Below are positions 38,215 through 46,925 of a stretch of 64,000 bases of DNA, in pieces. Source of the stretch: Pseudomonas sp. RIT-562. Lineage in GTDB: Bacteria; Pseudomonadota; Gammaproteobacteria; Pseudomonadales; Pseudomonadaceae. Within the stretch, counting starts at the first letter, position 1. Each line of letters opens with the position of its first letter. A program made the position numbers and the translations under genes. The notes under the pieces are model-generated. The model was not told the origin of the DNA. It saw only the letters and a program-made list of their open reading frames with translations, and did not search any database. The DNA is taken from NCBI RefSeq assembly GCF_026241895.1, contig NZ_JAPJIV010000024.1:45036-109035 (forward strand). The letters run 5' to 3'.

Positions 38215-39939
38215 TCAGCGAAACAGATTGGTCCGCGCCAGCTCGATCACCTCATCCCCACGCCCGCTCATGACCGCCTTGAGCATATACAGGCTGAAAC
38301 CCTTGGCCTGTTCCAGCTTGATGGTCGGTGGCATTGCCAGCTCCTGGGTCGCGGTTATCACGTCGACCAGCACCGGACCATCGTGGGCCAGCGCCCGGCG
38401 TAATGCCGCGTCCAGATCGGCGCTGGCCTCGACGCGAATCCCGAGGATCCCCATCGCGTTGGCCATTGCCGCAAAATCCGGATTATGCAGATCGGTGCCA
38501 GTGTCCAGCAGCCCGCTGGACTTCATCTCCATGGCCACGAAGCCGAGAGACGCGTTGTCATACACGATGATTTTCACCGGCAGCCTGAGCTGCGCCAGGG
38601 AGATGAAGTCCCCCATCAGCATGCTGAAACCACCGTCGCCGGAAAGGGAAATCACCTGGCGGTCGGGAAAGGCTGCCTGGGCGCCGATGGCCTGCGGCAT
38701 CGCGTTGGCCATTGAGCCGTGGTTGAACGAACCGAGCAGGCGCCGCTTGCCGTTCATCTTCAGGTAGCGTGCGGCCCACACCGTGGGCGTGCCGACATCG
38801 GCGGTAAAAATCGCATCATCGTCGGCCAGTTCGCTGAGCAGGCGGGTAAGGTATTGCGGGTGGATCGGGCGGCCTGGTGCCGATGGCTGGGCCAGGTCAT
38901 CGAGGCCTTGGCGGGCTTTTTCGTAATGCTTGAGCGACGCTTCGAGAAAGCTTCGATCGGCGCGATAGGGCAGGCGTGGCAACAGCGCCGCGAGGGTCTC
39001 ACTGACGTCCGCGACGATGCCCAGGTCGAGCGCGGTGCGCCGGCCGAGGGCTTGTGGGTCATGGTCGATCTGGATGATGGTTGCGTCGGTGGGATAGAAC
39101 TGGCGATAGGGGAAGTCGGTGCCAAGCATCACCAGGGTGTCGCAGTTGAGCATCGCGTGGTAGCCGGAGCTGAAGCCGATCAAACCGGTCATGCCGACGT
39201 CGAACGGATTGTTCCACTCCACGTGTTCCTTGCCGCGCAAGGCGTGCACCACCGGCGCGCCGAGGGCGTCGGCCAATGCCACCACCTGATCATGGGCACC
39301 GGCGCAGCCAGCCCCGCACATCAGGGTGACGGCCTTGCTCTGGCTCAGCAGTTCGACCAGGCGATCAAGGTCGTGGGGGGCCGGCAAGATGCGCGGTGCG
39401 GCCAGCGCAGGCCAGGGCTTGAAGGTGTCGTCTACTTCCTGTAGAGCCACGTCGCCGGGAATCACCACCACGGCCACGCCTCGATTGAGGATCGCGCTGC
39501 GCATCGCCCGGTGCAGCACCTGCGGCATCTGCGCCGGGTTGCTTACCAGCTCGACGAAGTGACTGCACTCCTTGAAGAGGTCCTGGGGATGGGTTTCCTG
39601 AAAGTAATTGAGGCCGACCTCCGAGGAGGGGATCTGGGCGGCAATGGCCAGCACCGGCACGTGATTCCTGTGGCAATCGAACAGCCCGTTGATCAAATGC
39701 AGATTGCCCGGCCCGCAACTGCCGGCACACACCGCCAGCTCGCCAGTAACCGCAGCGTCGGCACCGGCAGCGAAGGCGGCGACCTCTTCATGGCGCACGT
39801 GCATCCACTCGATACTGTCCATGGTGCGCAGCGCGTCGGTCAGGCCGTTAAGGCTGTCGCCCGTCAGGCCCCAGATGCGCTTGACGCCGGCCTGTTCCAG
39901 GGTGGTTGCCAGTTGCTGGGCAATGGTGATCTTCGCCAT
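38215..39939 (-). CDS. poxB: Ubiquinone-dependent pyruvate dehydrogenase (pyruvate oxidase)
   Basis: 574 residues, the length of PoxB; GGAG precedes the ATG at 39939. Thiamine-diphosphate enzyme order: N-terminal PYR domain with catalytic glutamate in HVRHEEVAAFAAGA, central FAD-binding domain, and PP domain with the ThDP motif GDGGFSMLMGDF ending VYDN. The C-terminal helix region (GFSLYMLKAVMSG) matches the membrane-binding tail that PoxB exposes on activation. It decarboxylates pyruvate to acetate and CO2 and passes electrons to ubiquinone. Monocistronic by context. Confidence 0.93.
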   Translation of the reverse strand: MAKITIAQQLATTLEQAGVKRIWGLTGDSLNGLTDALRTMDSIEWMHVRHEEVAAFAAGADAAVTGELAVCAGSCGPGNLHLINGLFDCHRNHVPVLAIAAQIPSSEVGLNYFQETHPQDLFKECSHFVELVSNPAQMPQVLHRAMRSAILNRGVAVVVIPGDVALQEVDDTFKPWPALAAPRILPAPHDLDRLVELLSQSKAVTLMCGAGCAGAHDQVVALADALGAPVVHALRGKEHVEWNNPFDVGMTGLIGFSSGYHAMLNCDTLVMLGTDFPYRQFYPTDATIIQIDHDPQALGRRTALDLGIVADVSETLAALLPRLPYRADRSFLEASLKHYEKARQGLDDLAQPSAPGRPIHPQYLTRLLSELADDDAIFTADVGTPTVWAARYLKMNGKRRLLGSFNHGSMANAMPQAIGAQAAFPDRQVISLSGDGGFSMLMGDFISLAQLRLPVKIIVYDNASLGFVAMEMKSSGLLDTGTDLHNPDFAAMANAMGILGIRVEASADLDAALRRALAHDGPVLVDVITATQELAMPPTIKLEQAKGFSLYMLKAVMSGRGDEVIELARTNLFR

Positions 39940-39967
39940 GGGGTACTCCGTTGTGAAATCGAGCGAT

Positions 39968-39998
39968 GAGTTGTCCTCGGGTTAAAAGAGGACAACTC
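39968..39998 (-). terminator. Hairpin after the MFS gene
   Basis: The 11-base perfect stem GAGTTGTCCTC / GAGGACAACTC has a nine-base loop (39968-39978 with 39988-39998). It lies just past the stop of the MFS transporter gene on the minus strand and ahead of poxB. It could end the MFS transcript, although the T run is short. Confidence 0.6.
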
Positions 39999-40006
39999 AA
40001 TGCCGG

Positions 40007-41560
40007 TCATGACTCCCTCGCGCTCAGGGAAAAGCCACTCGGCGCCGGAATCGGATGGCGCATCAAGGTGCCGACAACCAGCGCGCCCAACCCCGCCAGC
40101 AGCCCCGCAACCAGCAACAATAAGCTGAACCCACTGATGAAAGCTTGCCTGGCCAGCGGCTCGACCACGGTACGCGCAGCCTCGGGCAACAGACTCATGG
40201 CGGCCGGCATGTCCCCGGCGACCACTCGCGAGCTGATGTCCTGGGTATGTTCGAGCCACTGCGCCGCCTGCTTCGCCAGTTCGGCGTGCAATACCTGCGA
40301 GGAGTGGCTCGACAACAGGGCGCCGTACACTCCGATCGCCAGGACGATGGCGCTGAAGCGCATGGTCGTGCTCATGCCGGAGGCCATCCCGGTGCGCTCG
40401 CGAGGCACGCAGGCCATGATGTTTTTCTGCGTGTCGCCGTTGAGTAATCCGGCGCCGGCACCGGTGACTGCGATGGCCAGGGCGAAGGGCAGGTAGCTGG
40501 CGCTGGTGACTGCCAAGGCACTCAACAGGTTGCCGCCAGCGACCAGGGCCAGCCCGGTGGCCATCAAGGTGCCGGGGGTGAAGCGGGTCGCCAGGCGCGC
40601 GCCGATCTTCGGGAAAATCAACATGGTCGCGGCAAACGGCAACATTCCCAGGCCTGAGCTGATGGCAGTGAAGCCCAGGCCGTTCTGCAAATAAAACGGC
40701 AGCAGCGTCATCATCACCTGGGCACAACCGGCGTAGGCGAACATGCCCAGCAGGGCGCCGATGAAGCGCGGGTGGCGGAACAACTGCAGGTCGACCATGG
40801 GCCTTTGCTGCAGGCGCTCGATGAGGACAAATGCGCCCATCAACAACGCACCGCCGATCAGTCGGGCGTAGGTCAGTGGATTGCTCCAGCCAATGCGGTT
40901 GGCCTCGATCAGGCCCCAGATCAGGCACAGCAGGCTGGCACTGAAGGCCAGGCTGCCCCAGGGGTCCAGGCGCGCGGATTGCGGGTCGCGGGATTCGGGA
41001 ACCGCACGCCACACCATGACCATCAGGAACAAGCCCACCGGCAGATTGAGGTAGAAAATCCAGCGCCAGCCGATGGTCTCAGTGATGAGGCCCCCGAGGG
41101 TCGGTGCGGCCGTCATTGCAACGCCCATGCAGGCGCCCCAGAACGCCCAGGCCTTGGCCCGTTCCACCTCATCGTGGAAGGTGTGACCGATGGACGCCAA
41201 GGCAGAGGTCAGCAGCAGCGCGGCGCCAACGCCTTTGATTGCCCGCGCGATATCCAGGAACAACGCGCTGGGGGCAGCCCCGCAACCGATAGAGGCCAGG
41301 ATGAAAATACCCAGGCCCCACAACAGGGTTTTCTGACGGCCGAAGCGGTCGGCGATGCTGCCCGCCGGCAACAACAGGGCGGCGAACGCCAGCATGTAGG
41401 CGCTGACGACCCATTCGATGTCGGCAAAATTGGCCCCCAGGTCGCGGGCAATGGTCGGCAGGGTGACGGCGACGATATTGGTGTCGAGGACGATCAGTGA
41501 GCAAACGCCTGAGGCTGTGAGTAACGTCAGGCGTGGGCTGACCTTGGGTTTGACGAGCAT
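40007..41560 (-). CDS. MFS efflux transporter, DHA2 (14-helix) family
   Basis: 517 residues with about 14 transmembrane helices. Family signs: DTNIVAVTLPTIARDLG in helix 1, motif A GSIADRFGRQKTLL between helices 2 and 3, and the helix-5 antiporter motif near GAALLLTSALA and PTLGGLITETIGWRWIFYLN. Proton-driven export of drugs, dyes or quaternary amines (SmvA/EmrB type) is the family role; the substrate is not readable from sequence. A LysR gene starts 103 bases away on the other strand and is the likely regulator. Confidence 0.9.
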   Translation of the reverse strand: MLVKPKVSPRLTLLTASGVCSLIVLDTNIVAVTLPTIARDLGANFADIEWVVSAYMLAFAALLLPAGSIADRFGRQKTLLWGLGIFILASIGCGAAPSALFLDIARAIKGVGAALLLTSALASIGHTFHDEVERAKAWAFWGACMGVAMTAAPTLGGLITETIGWRWIFYLNLPVGLFLMVMVWRAVPESRDPQSARLDPWGSLAFSASLLCLIWGLIEANRIGWSNPLTYARLIGGALLMGAFVLIERLQQRPMVDLQLFRHPRFIGALLGMFAYAGCAQVMMTLLPFYLQNGLGFTAISSGLGMLPFAATMLIFPKIGARLATRFTPGTLMATGLALVAGGNLLSALAVTSASYLPFALAIAVTGAGAGLLNGDTQKNIMACVPRERTGMASGMSTTMRFSAIVLAIGVYGALLSSHSSQVLHAELAKQAAQWLEHTQDISSRVVAGDMPAAMSLLPEAARTVVEPLARQAFISGFSLLLLVAGLLAGLGALVVGTLMRHPIPAPSGFSLSARES

Positions 41561-41663
41561 GGCGGCTGTTCTCTACTGTGGGCGTCGTGCAAGCATATGG
41601 CCGTCGACCATTGTCAGTGTTAGGTAGATGCCATGACTTCATTACCTTTGAGCTAATACATCG

Positions 41664-42566
41664 ATGGATATCCGTCATTTTCGTTATTTCCTCGCCGTCG
41701 CCCGCCAGCGTAACTTCACCCGTGCCGCCGAGCAGTTGGGCATCGCACCGCCGACCCTGAGCCGGCAGATCCAGGACATGGAAAGCGAGCTCGGCACTCG
41801 GCTGTTTACCCGCCAGCAACGCGACGTCAGCCTGACCGAAGCCGGCGTTGCGCTGATGCCCGAGGCGGATGCCACCGTGCGCCAGTTTGAGTCGGCGCAA
41901 CATAACGCCCGGCGTGCGGGACGGGGCGACATCGGCCACATCGAGTTGGGTTACGTGGCGTCGGCCGTTTATTCCGGGCTCCTGCAGAAACAGGTGCAGG
42001 CCTTCACCCGCGCTTACCCAGGTGTCGGTTTGAATGTGCGGGAAAGCCCAATGGCGACGTTACCGGCGATGGTGCTGGACGGACGCTGTGACGTGGGTTA
42101 CGTGCGTTCGCCGATGAATTTGCCGGAAGGCCTGGAAGCGTTGCGCCTGGACGCCGAAGGTTTTGTCCTGGCGGTGTCGGGCGAATCCTGGCTAAGCCGG
42201 CTGGCGCAGATCAGCCCGATGCAACTGCAGAACGAGACGTTCATTCTGCCCGAGCAGATCAGCGGCACTTTGCAGGTGGCCGCCGAGGGCGGCTTTGCGC
42301 CGAAGTTGGGGGCGCAACCGGGTGGGTTGGTTGCGGTGCTCGCGCTGGTGTCCCTGGGGCAGGGCGTGGCCGTGGTGCCGGAATCGGTGGTCGGTCATGT
42401 CGGATTGCCCGGGGTCTGGTACCGCCAGATCGAGGGCTGTGCAGCGAACTCGTGGTTGTCCTTGATTTATCGACGGTTTGAAAAGTCGGCGGCGGTGGGC
42501 CGGTATATCGAGCAGGTTCGTCACGGATTGACGCCAATTCCCGGGTCCACCGCCGATCACCCGTAG
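41664..42566 (+). CDS. LysR family regulator, divergent from the MFS gene
   Basis: 300 residues with the LysR helix-turn-helix at 1-60 (MDIRHFRYFLAVARQRNF, then PPTLSRQIQDME) and an effector domain with GDIGHIELGYVASA, typical of the BenM/CynR-like group. The usual LysR arrangement of divergent regulator and target fits control of the MFS efflux gene. The 103-base spacer should hold the T-N11-A operator and both promoters; I did not single out one site. The start codon has no clear ribosome site, but the N-terminus is canonical. Confidence 0.92.
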   Translation: MDIRHFRYFLAVARQRNFTRAAEQLGIAPPTLSRQIQDMESELGTRLFTRQQRDVSLTEAGVALMPEADATVRQFESAQHNARRAGRGDIGHIELGYVASAVYSGLLQKQVQAFTRAYPGVGLNVRESPMATLPAMVLDGRCDVGYVRSPMNLPEGLEALRLDAEGFVLAVSGESWLSRLAQISPMQLQNETFILPEQISGTLQVAAEGGFAPKLGAQPGGLVAVLALVSLGQGVAVVPESVVGHVGLPGVWYRQIEGCAANSWLSLIYRRFEKSAAVGRYIEQVRHGLTPIPGSTADHP

Positions 42567-42630
42567 GAGCCTGGCTTGCCAGCGATGGCGTCCTCGTAAT
42601 CGCCATCGCCGGCAAGCCGGGCTCCTACGG
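42562..42630. repeat. REP pair (GTAGGAGC family)
   Basis: CGTAGGAGCCTGGCTTGCCA and CCGGCAAGCCGGGCTCCTAC enclose GCGATGGCG...CGCCATCGC. The left edge overlaps the last codons of the LysR gene. Confidence 0.85.
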
Positions 42631-42772
42631 ATTTGTGTCGAGCCCAATCGCGCATACACCCACGCTCCTGCAGGCGCCCCGGATGGTTCTACAGATTTTG
42701 TAATGATTTCCGTGTGTAGGAAAAGTCGCTTTCAGCTGTACGCTTGAAATCCTTTTGTCCTGCAGGATTTGC

Positions 42773-42928
42773 ATGAACACCCTCTCGGAGCCTCCCAGTT
42801 ACCCGTTCTCCCGGCGCCCTCGCGCAGTCTTGATGCACGCGCAGTACCCAGTCTTGCGACACCCGCTATCCACTCCCCAAACATTTTCACGGCCTGTGCG
42901 CCGCGTTTTGCCGTGCCTGGCATCCTGA
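42773..42928 (+). CDS. Possible small leader ORF upstream of the TerC gene
   Basis: ATG at 42773 with AGGA eight bases upstream opens 51 codons ending TGA at 42926. The product is rich in Pro, Arg and Ser (starts MNTLSEPPSYPF) and resembles no family known to me. It lies 27 bases before the TerC start, so it could be a leader peptide or simply untranslated leader. The 390 bases between the LysR gene and the TerC gene otherwise hold only a REP pair; no manganese (yybP-ykoY) riboswitch signature is seen. Confidence 0.25.
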   Translation: MNTLSEPPSYPFSRRPRAVLMHAQYPVLRHPLSTPQTFSRPVRRVLPCLAS

Positions 42929-42955
42929 ATCAACTAAAGAGGTAGAGAAATTTTC

Positions 42956-44515
42956 ATGGAATGGATCGCTGACCCCACCGCGTGGCTGGGCCTGTTGACC
43001 TTGATTGTGCTGGAGCTGGTACTGGGTATCGACAACCTGGTGTTTATCGCCATTCTGGCGGACAAACTGCCGCCTGAGCAGCGCGACCGCGCGCGGCTCA
43101 TTGGTTTGTCCCTAGCGTTGTTGATGCGCCTGGGCCTGCTGGCCAGTATTTCCTGGCTGGTGACCCTGACACAGCCGCTGTTCGAGGTGTTCGACAAGAG
43201 CTTCTCCGGCCGCGACCTGATCATGCTGTTTGGTGGTGTGTTCCTGCTGTTCAAGGCCACCATGGAACTGCACGAGCGCCTCGAAGGCCACGTGGGCGAA
43301 CGCACGTCTAACACGGCTTATGCGCTGTTCTGGCCGATCGTTGCGCAGATCGTAGTCCTCGACGCAGTGTTCTCCCTGGACGCGGTGATCACCGCCGTGG
43401 GCATGGTCGATGAGCTGGCAGTGATGATGATCGCGGTGATCATTTCCATCGGCCTGATGATCGTCGCCAGCAAGCCGCTGACCCGTTTCGTCAATGCTCA
43501 CCCGACCGTAATCATGTTGTGCCTGGGTTTCCTGATGATGATCGGCTTCGCGCTGACCGCCGAAGGCCTGGGCTTCCATATTCCCAAGGGCTACCTGTAC
43601 GCGGCCATTGGCTTCTCGATCCTGATCGAGGTGTTCAACCAGATCGCCCGCGCTCGACGCAAACGCTCGATGCAGGGTGTGCGGCCAATGCGCGAACGCA
43701 CGGCGCATGCGGTGATGCGCCTGCTGGGTGGGCGCAAGCTGGCTGCAGAGGAAGTCGATGACGAGATCGCCGACCTGCTCGACAATGGCGAGGCACCCAG
43801 TGAAGTGCTGTTCGACCGCCGTGAGCGAGTGATGATCAGCGGCGTGTTGCAGCTGGCCGAGCGGCCGATTCGCACATTGATGACGGTGCGTGCCGACATC
43901 GACCACATCGACCTCGCAGATGACCCCGAAGCCATTCGGGCGCGCCTGATGCATTCGTCCTATTCGCGCCTGCCGCTGATTCGCGACGGAGCGGTGGACG
44001 AGCCCCTGGGCTTCGTGCACAAGAAGGAATTGCTCAAGGAATACCTGGCCGGCAACGAGCCGGACCTCGAACATCTGGCGCGCAAGACCATCAACCTGCT
44101 GGACAGCTATTCGATCCTCAATGCCCTGGAACAGATGCGCCAGGCCTCGACTCACATCGCCTTCGTGGTCAATGAATTCGGTGACTTCGTCGGCGTGCTG
44201 ACGATGACCGACATCCTCGAATCGATCGCCGGTGAATTACCCGACGCCAGCGAAATCGAAGGCCCGGATGTGCTTGAGGATAACGGCGGGTTCATCGTCA
44301 GCGGTGCCTTGAACCTGATGCGGGTTCGCCAGCGCACCGGCTTCGCGGCAGAACCCACCGAGGATTACCAGACCCTGGCCGGCCTGGTAGTGAGCCTGCT
44401 GGATCGTCTGCCGGTCATCGGTGACAGCCATGAGTGGCAAGGTTGGCGGTTGACGGTGATGGCGGTTGAGGAGCGCCGGGTGACTCGGGTGTTGCTGATG
44501 CCTCGCAGCGAGTAA
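42956..44515 (+). CDS. TerC family membrane protein with CBS pair and CorC/HlyC domain
   Basis: 519 residues (E. coli YoaE/YegH type). Residues 1-235 are a seven-helix TerC domain with the acidic membrane motifs ELVLGIDNLVFI and DAVFSLDAVITAVGM. Two CBS domains follow at about 300-425 (RPIRTLMTVRADI.. and HIAFVVNEFGDFVGVLTMTDI), then a CorC/HlyC transporter-associated domain to the end. TerC proteins are linked to metal ion export (manganese in Alx/MntP-like cases) or membrane metal loading; the ligand for the CBS pair is unknown. A weak AAGAGG site lies upstream. Confidence 0.93.
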   Translation: MEWIADPTAWLGLLTLIVLELVLGIDNLVFIAILADKLPPEQRDRARLIGLSLALLMRLGLLASISWLVTLTQPLFEVFDKSFSGRDLIMLFGGVFLLFKATMELHERLEGHVGERTSNTAYALFWPIVAQIVVLDAVFSLDAVITAVGMVDELAVMMIAVIISIGLMIVASKPLTRFVNAHPTVIMLCLGFLMMIGFALTAEGLGFHIPKGYLYAAIGFSILIEVFNQIARARRKRSMQGVRPMRERTAHAVMRLLGGRKLAAEEVDDEIADLLDNGEAPSEVLFDRRERVMISGVLQLAERPIRTLMTVRADIDHIDLADDPEAIRARLMHSSYSRLPLIRDGAVDEPLGFVHKKELLKEYLAGNEPDLEHLARKTINLLDSYSILNALEQMRQASTHIAFVVNEFGDFVGVLTMTDILESIAGELPDASEIEGPDVLEDNGGFIVSGALNLMRVRQRTGFAAEPTEDYQTLAGLVVSLLDRLPVIGDSHEWQGWRLTVMAVEERRVTRVLLMPRSE

Positions 44516-44574
44516 TCCGTTCTAATCTCTCAGCTGACGCTAATTGCAGAAAATCCCAATCAGGAGAAACATCC

Positions 44575-44964
44575 ATGAGCATCACCCGTTACGGCACCGG
44601 CAGCACCGCAGGAGGCGGCCAGGCGCGGCCGTTCGCTCGCGCCGTGGAAGCCGATGGCTGGCTGTACGTGTCTGGCCAGGTTCCGGCGCTGGATGGCGAG
44701 ATCATTGTCGGCGGCATTGTCGAGCAGACTCACCAGACCATGAAGAACCTGATCGCCATCCTCGAAGAGGCCGGTTATGGTCTGGAGGACGTGGTGCGTA
44801 CCGGTGTGTGGCTGGAAGACCCGCGGGATTTCTGGAGTTTCAACAAGGTGTTTGCCGAGTACTTCAGCCCGCAGCACGCCCCGGCGCGGGCCTGTGTGCA
44901 GGCGAACATGATGGTCGACTGCAAGGTTGAGATTGATTGCGTGGCCTACCGGAAAAAGGCCTGA
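44575..44964 (+). CDS. RidA family enamine/imine deaminase
   Basis: 129 residues, single RidA (YjgF/UK114) domain: GWLYVSGQVPALDGE, then QTHQTMKNLIAILEEAGYGLEDVVRTGVW and the active-site region APARACVQANMMVDCKVEID, in which the arginine needed for deamination is kept. RidA proteins hydrolyse reactive enamines such as 2-aminoacrylate that leave PLP enzymes. CAGGAG lies upstream. The next gene, 60 bases later, encodes a PLP deaminase that should make just such intermediates, so a functional pair is likely (inference). Confidence 0.93.
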   Translation: MSITRYGTGSTAGGGQARPFARAVEADGWLYVSGQVPALDGEIIVGGIVEQTHQTMKNLIAILEEAGYGLEDVVRTGVWLEDPRDFWSFNKVFAEYFSPQHAPARACVQANMMVDCKVEIDCVAYRKKA

Positions 44965-45024
44965 TATCAACAAAGAAGACATGTCAGCGGCTGAGTGCAG
45001 TCGCGACAGCCAAGGAGTTTGAGC

Positions 45025-46242
45025 ATGACTAATGCGCTGATTAACTCTGCTGTGGACAAGGGCGCGGCCCCGATCGGCGCAAATCTGCTGCGCGACGTCA
45101 GCCTGCCGGCATTGGTGCTGCATCGCGAAGCGCTGGAACACAACATTCGCTGGATGCAGGACTTCGCCAGCAACAGCGGCGCCGAGCTTGCCCCCCATGG
45201 TAAAACCAGCATGATGCCGGCGTTGTTTCGCCGCCAGCTGGACGCCGGCGCCTGGGGCATTACCCTGGCCAGCGCAACCCAGGTCCGGGCCGGCTACGCC
45301 CATGGGGTGCGCCGGATATTGATGGCTAACCAGCTGGTCGGCACACCGAACATGGCATTGATCGCCGATTTGCTGGCGGACCCGGATTTTGATTTTTACT
45401 GCATGGTCGATCATCCGGACAACGTCGCTGACCTCGGCGCCTACTTTGCCTCGCGGGGTTTGCGGCTGAACGTGATGATCGAATACGGCGTGGTAGGCGG
45501 CCGCTGCGGCTGTCGCACCGAACAGCAAGTGCTCGAACTGGCCAACGTCATCAGTGCGCAACCGGCGTTGGCGCTGACCGGCATCGAAGGCTACGAAGGG
45601 GTGATCCATGGTGATCACGCCGAGAGCGGGATTCGCGCGTTTGCTTCGTCCCTGGTACGTCTGGCAGTGGAGCTGCAGGACAGTGGCGCATTCGCCATCG
45701 CCAAGCCGATCATCACTGCTTCAGGATCCGCCTGGTATGACCTGATTGCCGAATCCTTCGAAGCGCAGGATGCCTCGGGACGCTTTCTCAGCGTATTGCG
45801 CCCGGGCAGTTATGTGGCCCACGACCACGGCATCTACAAGGAGGCGCAATGCTGTGTGCTTGAGCGCCGCAGTGACCTGCACGAAGGCCTGCGCCCGGCA
45901 CTGGAAGTCTGGGCCCATGTGCAGTCGCTGCCGGAGCCAGGCTTTGCGGTGGTTGCCCTGGGCAAGCGCGACGTGGCTTATGACGCCGGGCTGCCGGTGC
46001 CGCTGCGGCGCTACCAGGCCGGGGTCGTGCCTGCCGTCAGCGACGACGTCGGTGCCTGCAAAGTGACGGCGGTCATGGACCAGCATGCGTTCATGACCGT
46101 GGCGCCCGGGGTCGAGTTGCGGGTGGGGGACATCATTTCCTTCGGCGCCTCGCATCCTTGCCTGACGTTCGACAAGTGGCGGGTGGGCTGCCTGGTGGAT
46201 GAACAGTTGAATGTCATCGAGACCATGGAAACCTGTTTTTAA
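45025..46242 (+). CDS. PLP-dependent amino acid deaminase (D-serine dehydratase-like / D-threonine aldolase fold)
   Basis: 405 residues from the ATG at 45025 with AAGGAG. It is a fold-type III (alanine racemase-like) PLP enzyme: the lysine that binds PLP is in ELAPHGKTSMMPALF, and the C-terminal metal site FGASHPCLTFDKW supplies the His-x-Cys zinc ligands seen in D-serine dehydratase-like proteins. The usual reaction is metal-assisted deamination of a hydroxy-amino acid to a keto acid, through an enamine. The preceding RidA gene fits that chemistry. The exact substrate is unknown. Confidence 0.88.
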   Translation: MTNALINSAVDKGAAPIGANLLRDVSLPALVLHREALEHNIRWMQDFASNSGAELAPHGKTSMMPALFRRQLDAGAWGITLASATQVRAGYAHGVRRILMANQLVGTPNMALIADLLADPDFDFYCMVDHPDNVADLGAYFASRGLRLNVMIEYGVVGGRCGCRTEQQVLELANVISAQPALALTGIEGYEGVIHGDHAESGIRAFASSLVRLAVELQDSGAFAIAKPIITASGSAWYDLIAESFEAQDASGRFLSVLRPGSYVAHDHGIYKEAQCCVLERRSDLHEGLRPALEVWAHVQSLPEPGFAVVALGKRDVAYDAGLPVPLRRYQAGVVPAVSDDVGACKVTAVMDQHAFMTVAPGVELRVGDIISFGASHPCLTFDKWRVGCLVDEQLNVIETMETCF

Positions 46243-46254
46243 CAGTCAAGACCG

Positions 46255-46546
46255 AGGTGCTGCCATCGCGAGCAAGCTTTGCTCCCACAGTGGAAACACC
46301 TCAGTCCTGTGGGAGCAAGCTTGATTTCACAGTGGGCACAACACAGTCCTGTGGGAGCAAGCTTGATTTCACAGTGGGCACACCACAGTCCTGTGGGAGC
46401 AAGCTTGATTTTACAGTGGGCACAACACAGTCCTGTGGGAGCAAGCTTGATTTTACAGTGGGCACACCACAGTCCTGTGGGAGCAAGCTTGATTTCACAG
46501 TGGGCACAACACAGTCCTGTGGGAGCAAAGCTTGCTCGCGATGAGG
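46255..46546. repeat. 42-bp minisatellite inside a REPIN
   Basis: CAGTCCTGTGGGAGCAAGCT recurs at 46302, 46344, 46386, 46428, 46470 and 46512, an exact 42-base period. The units are framed by ordinary REP arms: CATCGCGAGCAAGCTTTGCT on the left and AGCAAAGCTTGCTCGCGATG on the right. Units alternate between GGCACAACA and GGCACACCA ends, so the larger repeat is 84 bases. The spacer of 350 bases between the deaminase and parvulin genes holds nothing else; the frames open across it on both strands are by-products of a period divisible by three. Confidence 0.95.
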
Positions 46547-46592
46547 CCCGGGCGGCCAAGGAAGGGCATGGGCAGGAGAGGACTGGGCGAGA

Positions 46593-46868
46593 TCAATCGC
46601 GATAAAACACCTGCACCAGGTGATAACCGAACTTGCTTTTGATCGGCCCGTGCACCACCCGCAACGGCTTCTTGAAAATCACTGAGTCAATCACCCCGAC
46701 CATCTGCCCGGGCCGCACTTCGCCCAGGTCGCCTCCGCGTTTACCGGAAGGGCAGGTGGAGTACTTCTTGGCCAGCACATCAAAAGCTTCGCCCTTGGCG
46801 ATGCGCTGTTTGAGCTGCTCGGCTTCTTCGGCGGTTTTCACCAGGATATGGCGGGCTTGAGCTTTCAT
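46593..46868 (-). CDS. Single-domain parvulin peptidyl-prolyl isomerase
   Basis: 91 residues, a stand-alone PpiC-type rotamase: ARHILVKTAEEAEQL, the YSTCPSGKRGGDLGEVRPGQM core and GPIKSKFGYHLVQVF at the end. It speeds cis-trans isomerisation at proline in folding proteins and, having no signal peptide, acts in the cytoplasm. A paralog with the same layout lies at 62676. It is probably read alone, because the hybrid kinase gene that lies on the same strand begins about 2.6 kb upstream and ends 57 bases before it. Confidence 0.93.
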   Translation of the reverse strand: MKAQARHILVKTAEEAEQLKQRIAKGEAFDVLAKKYSTCPSGKRGGDLGEVRPGQMVGVIDSVIFKKPLRVVHGPIKSKFGYHLVQVFYRD

Positions 46869-46925
46869 GAGGCAGGTACCTTACAACTGGGGTGGCGGTG
46901 TTGAGGCGCGCGATTATGCCTCAAC

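Noticed and set aside
39864..41012. 382-codon frame between poxB and the MFS gene
   Set aside because: It overlaps the MFS gene in another frame, is rich in Arg/Pro/His and lacks any membrane helix or motif.
42640..42955. Manganese (yybP-ykoY) riboswitch before the TerC gene
   Set aside because: The conserved GGGGAGUA-type core and paired segments are not visible.
46302..46546. CRISPR array
   Set aside because: The repeats are contiguous tandem copies with no variable spacers, and no cas genes are near.
46239..46605. Repeat proteins of about 90-108 residues on both strands
   Set aside because: Produced only because the 42-bp minisatellite period is a multiple of three. No ribosome site or start context.
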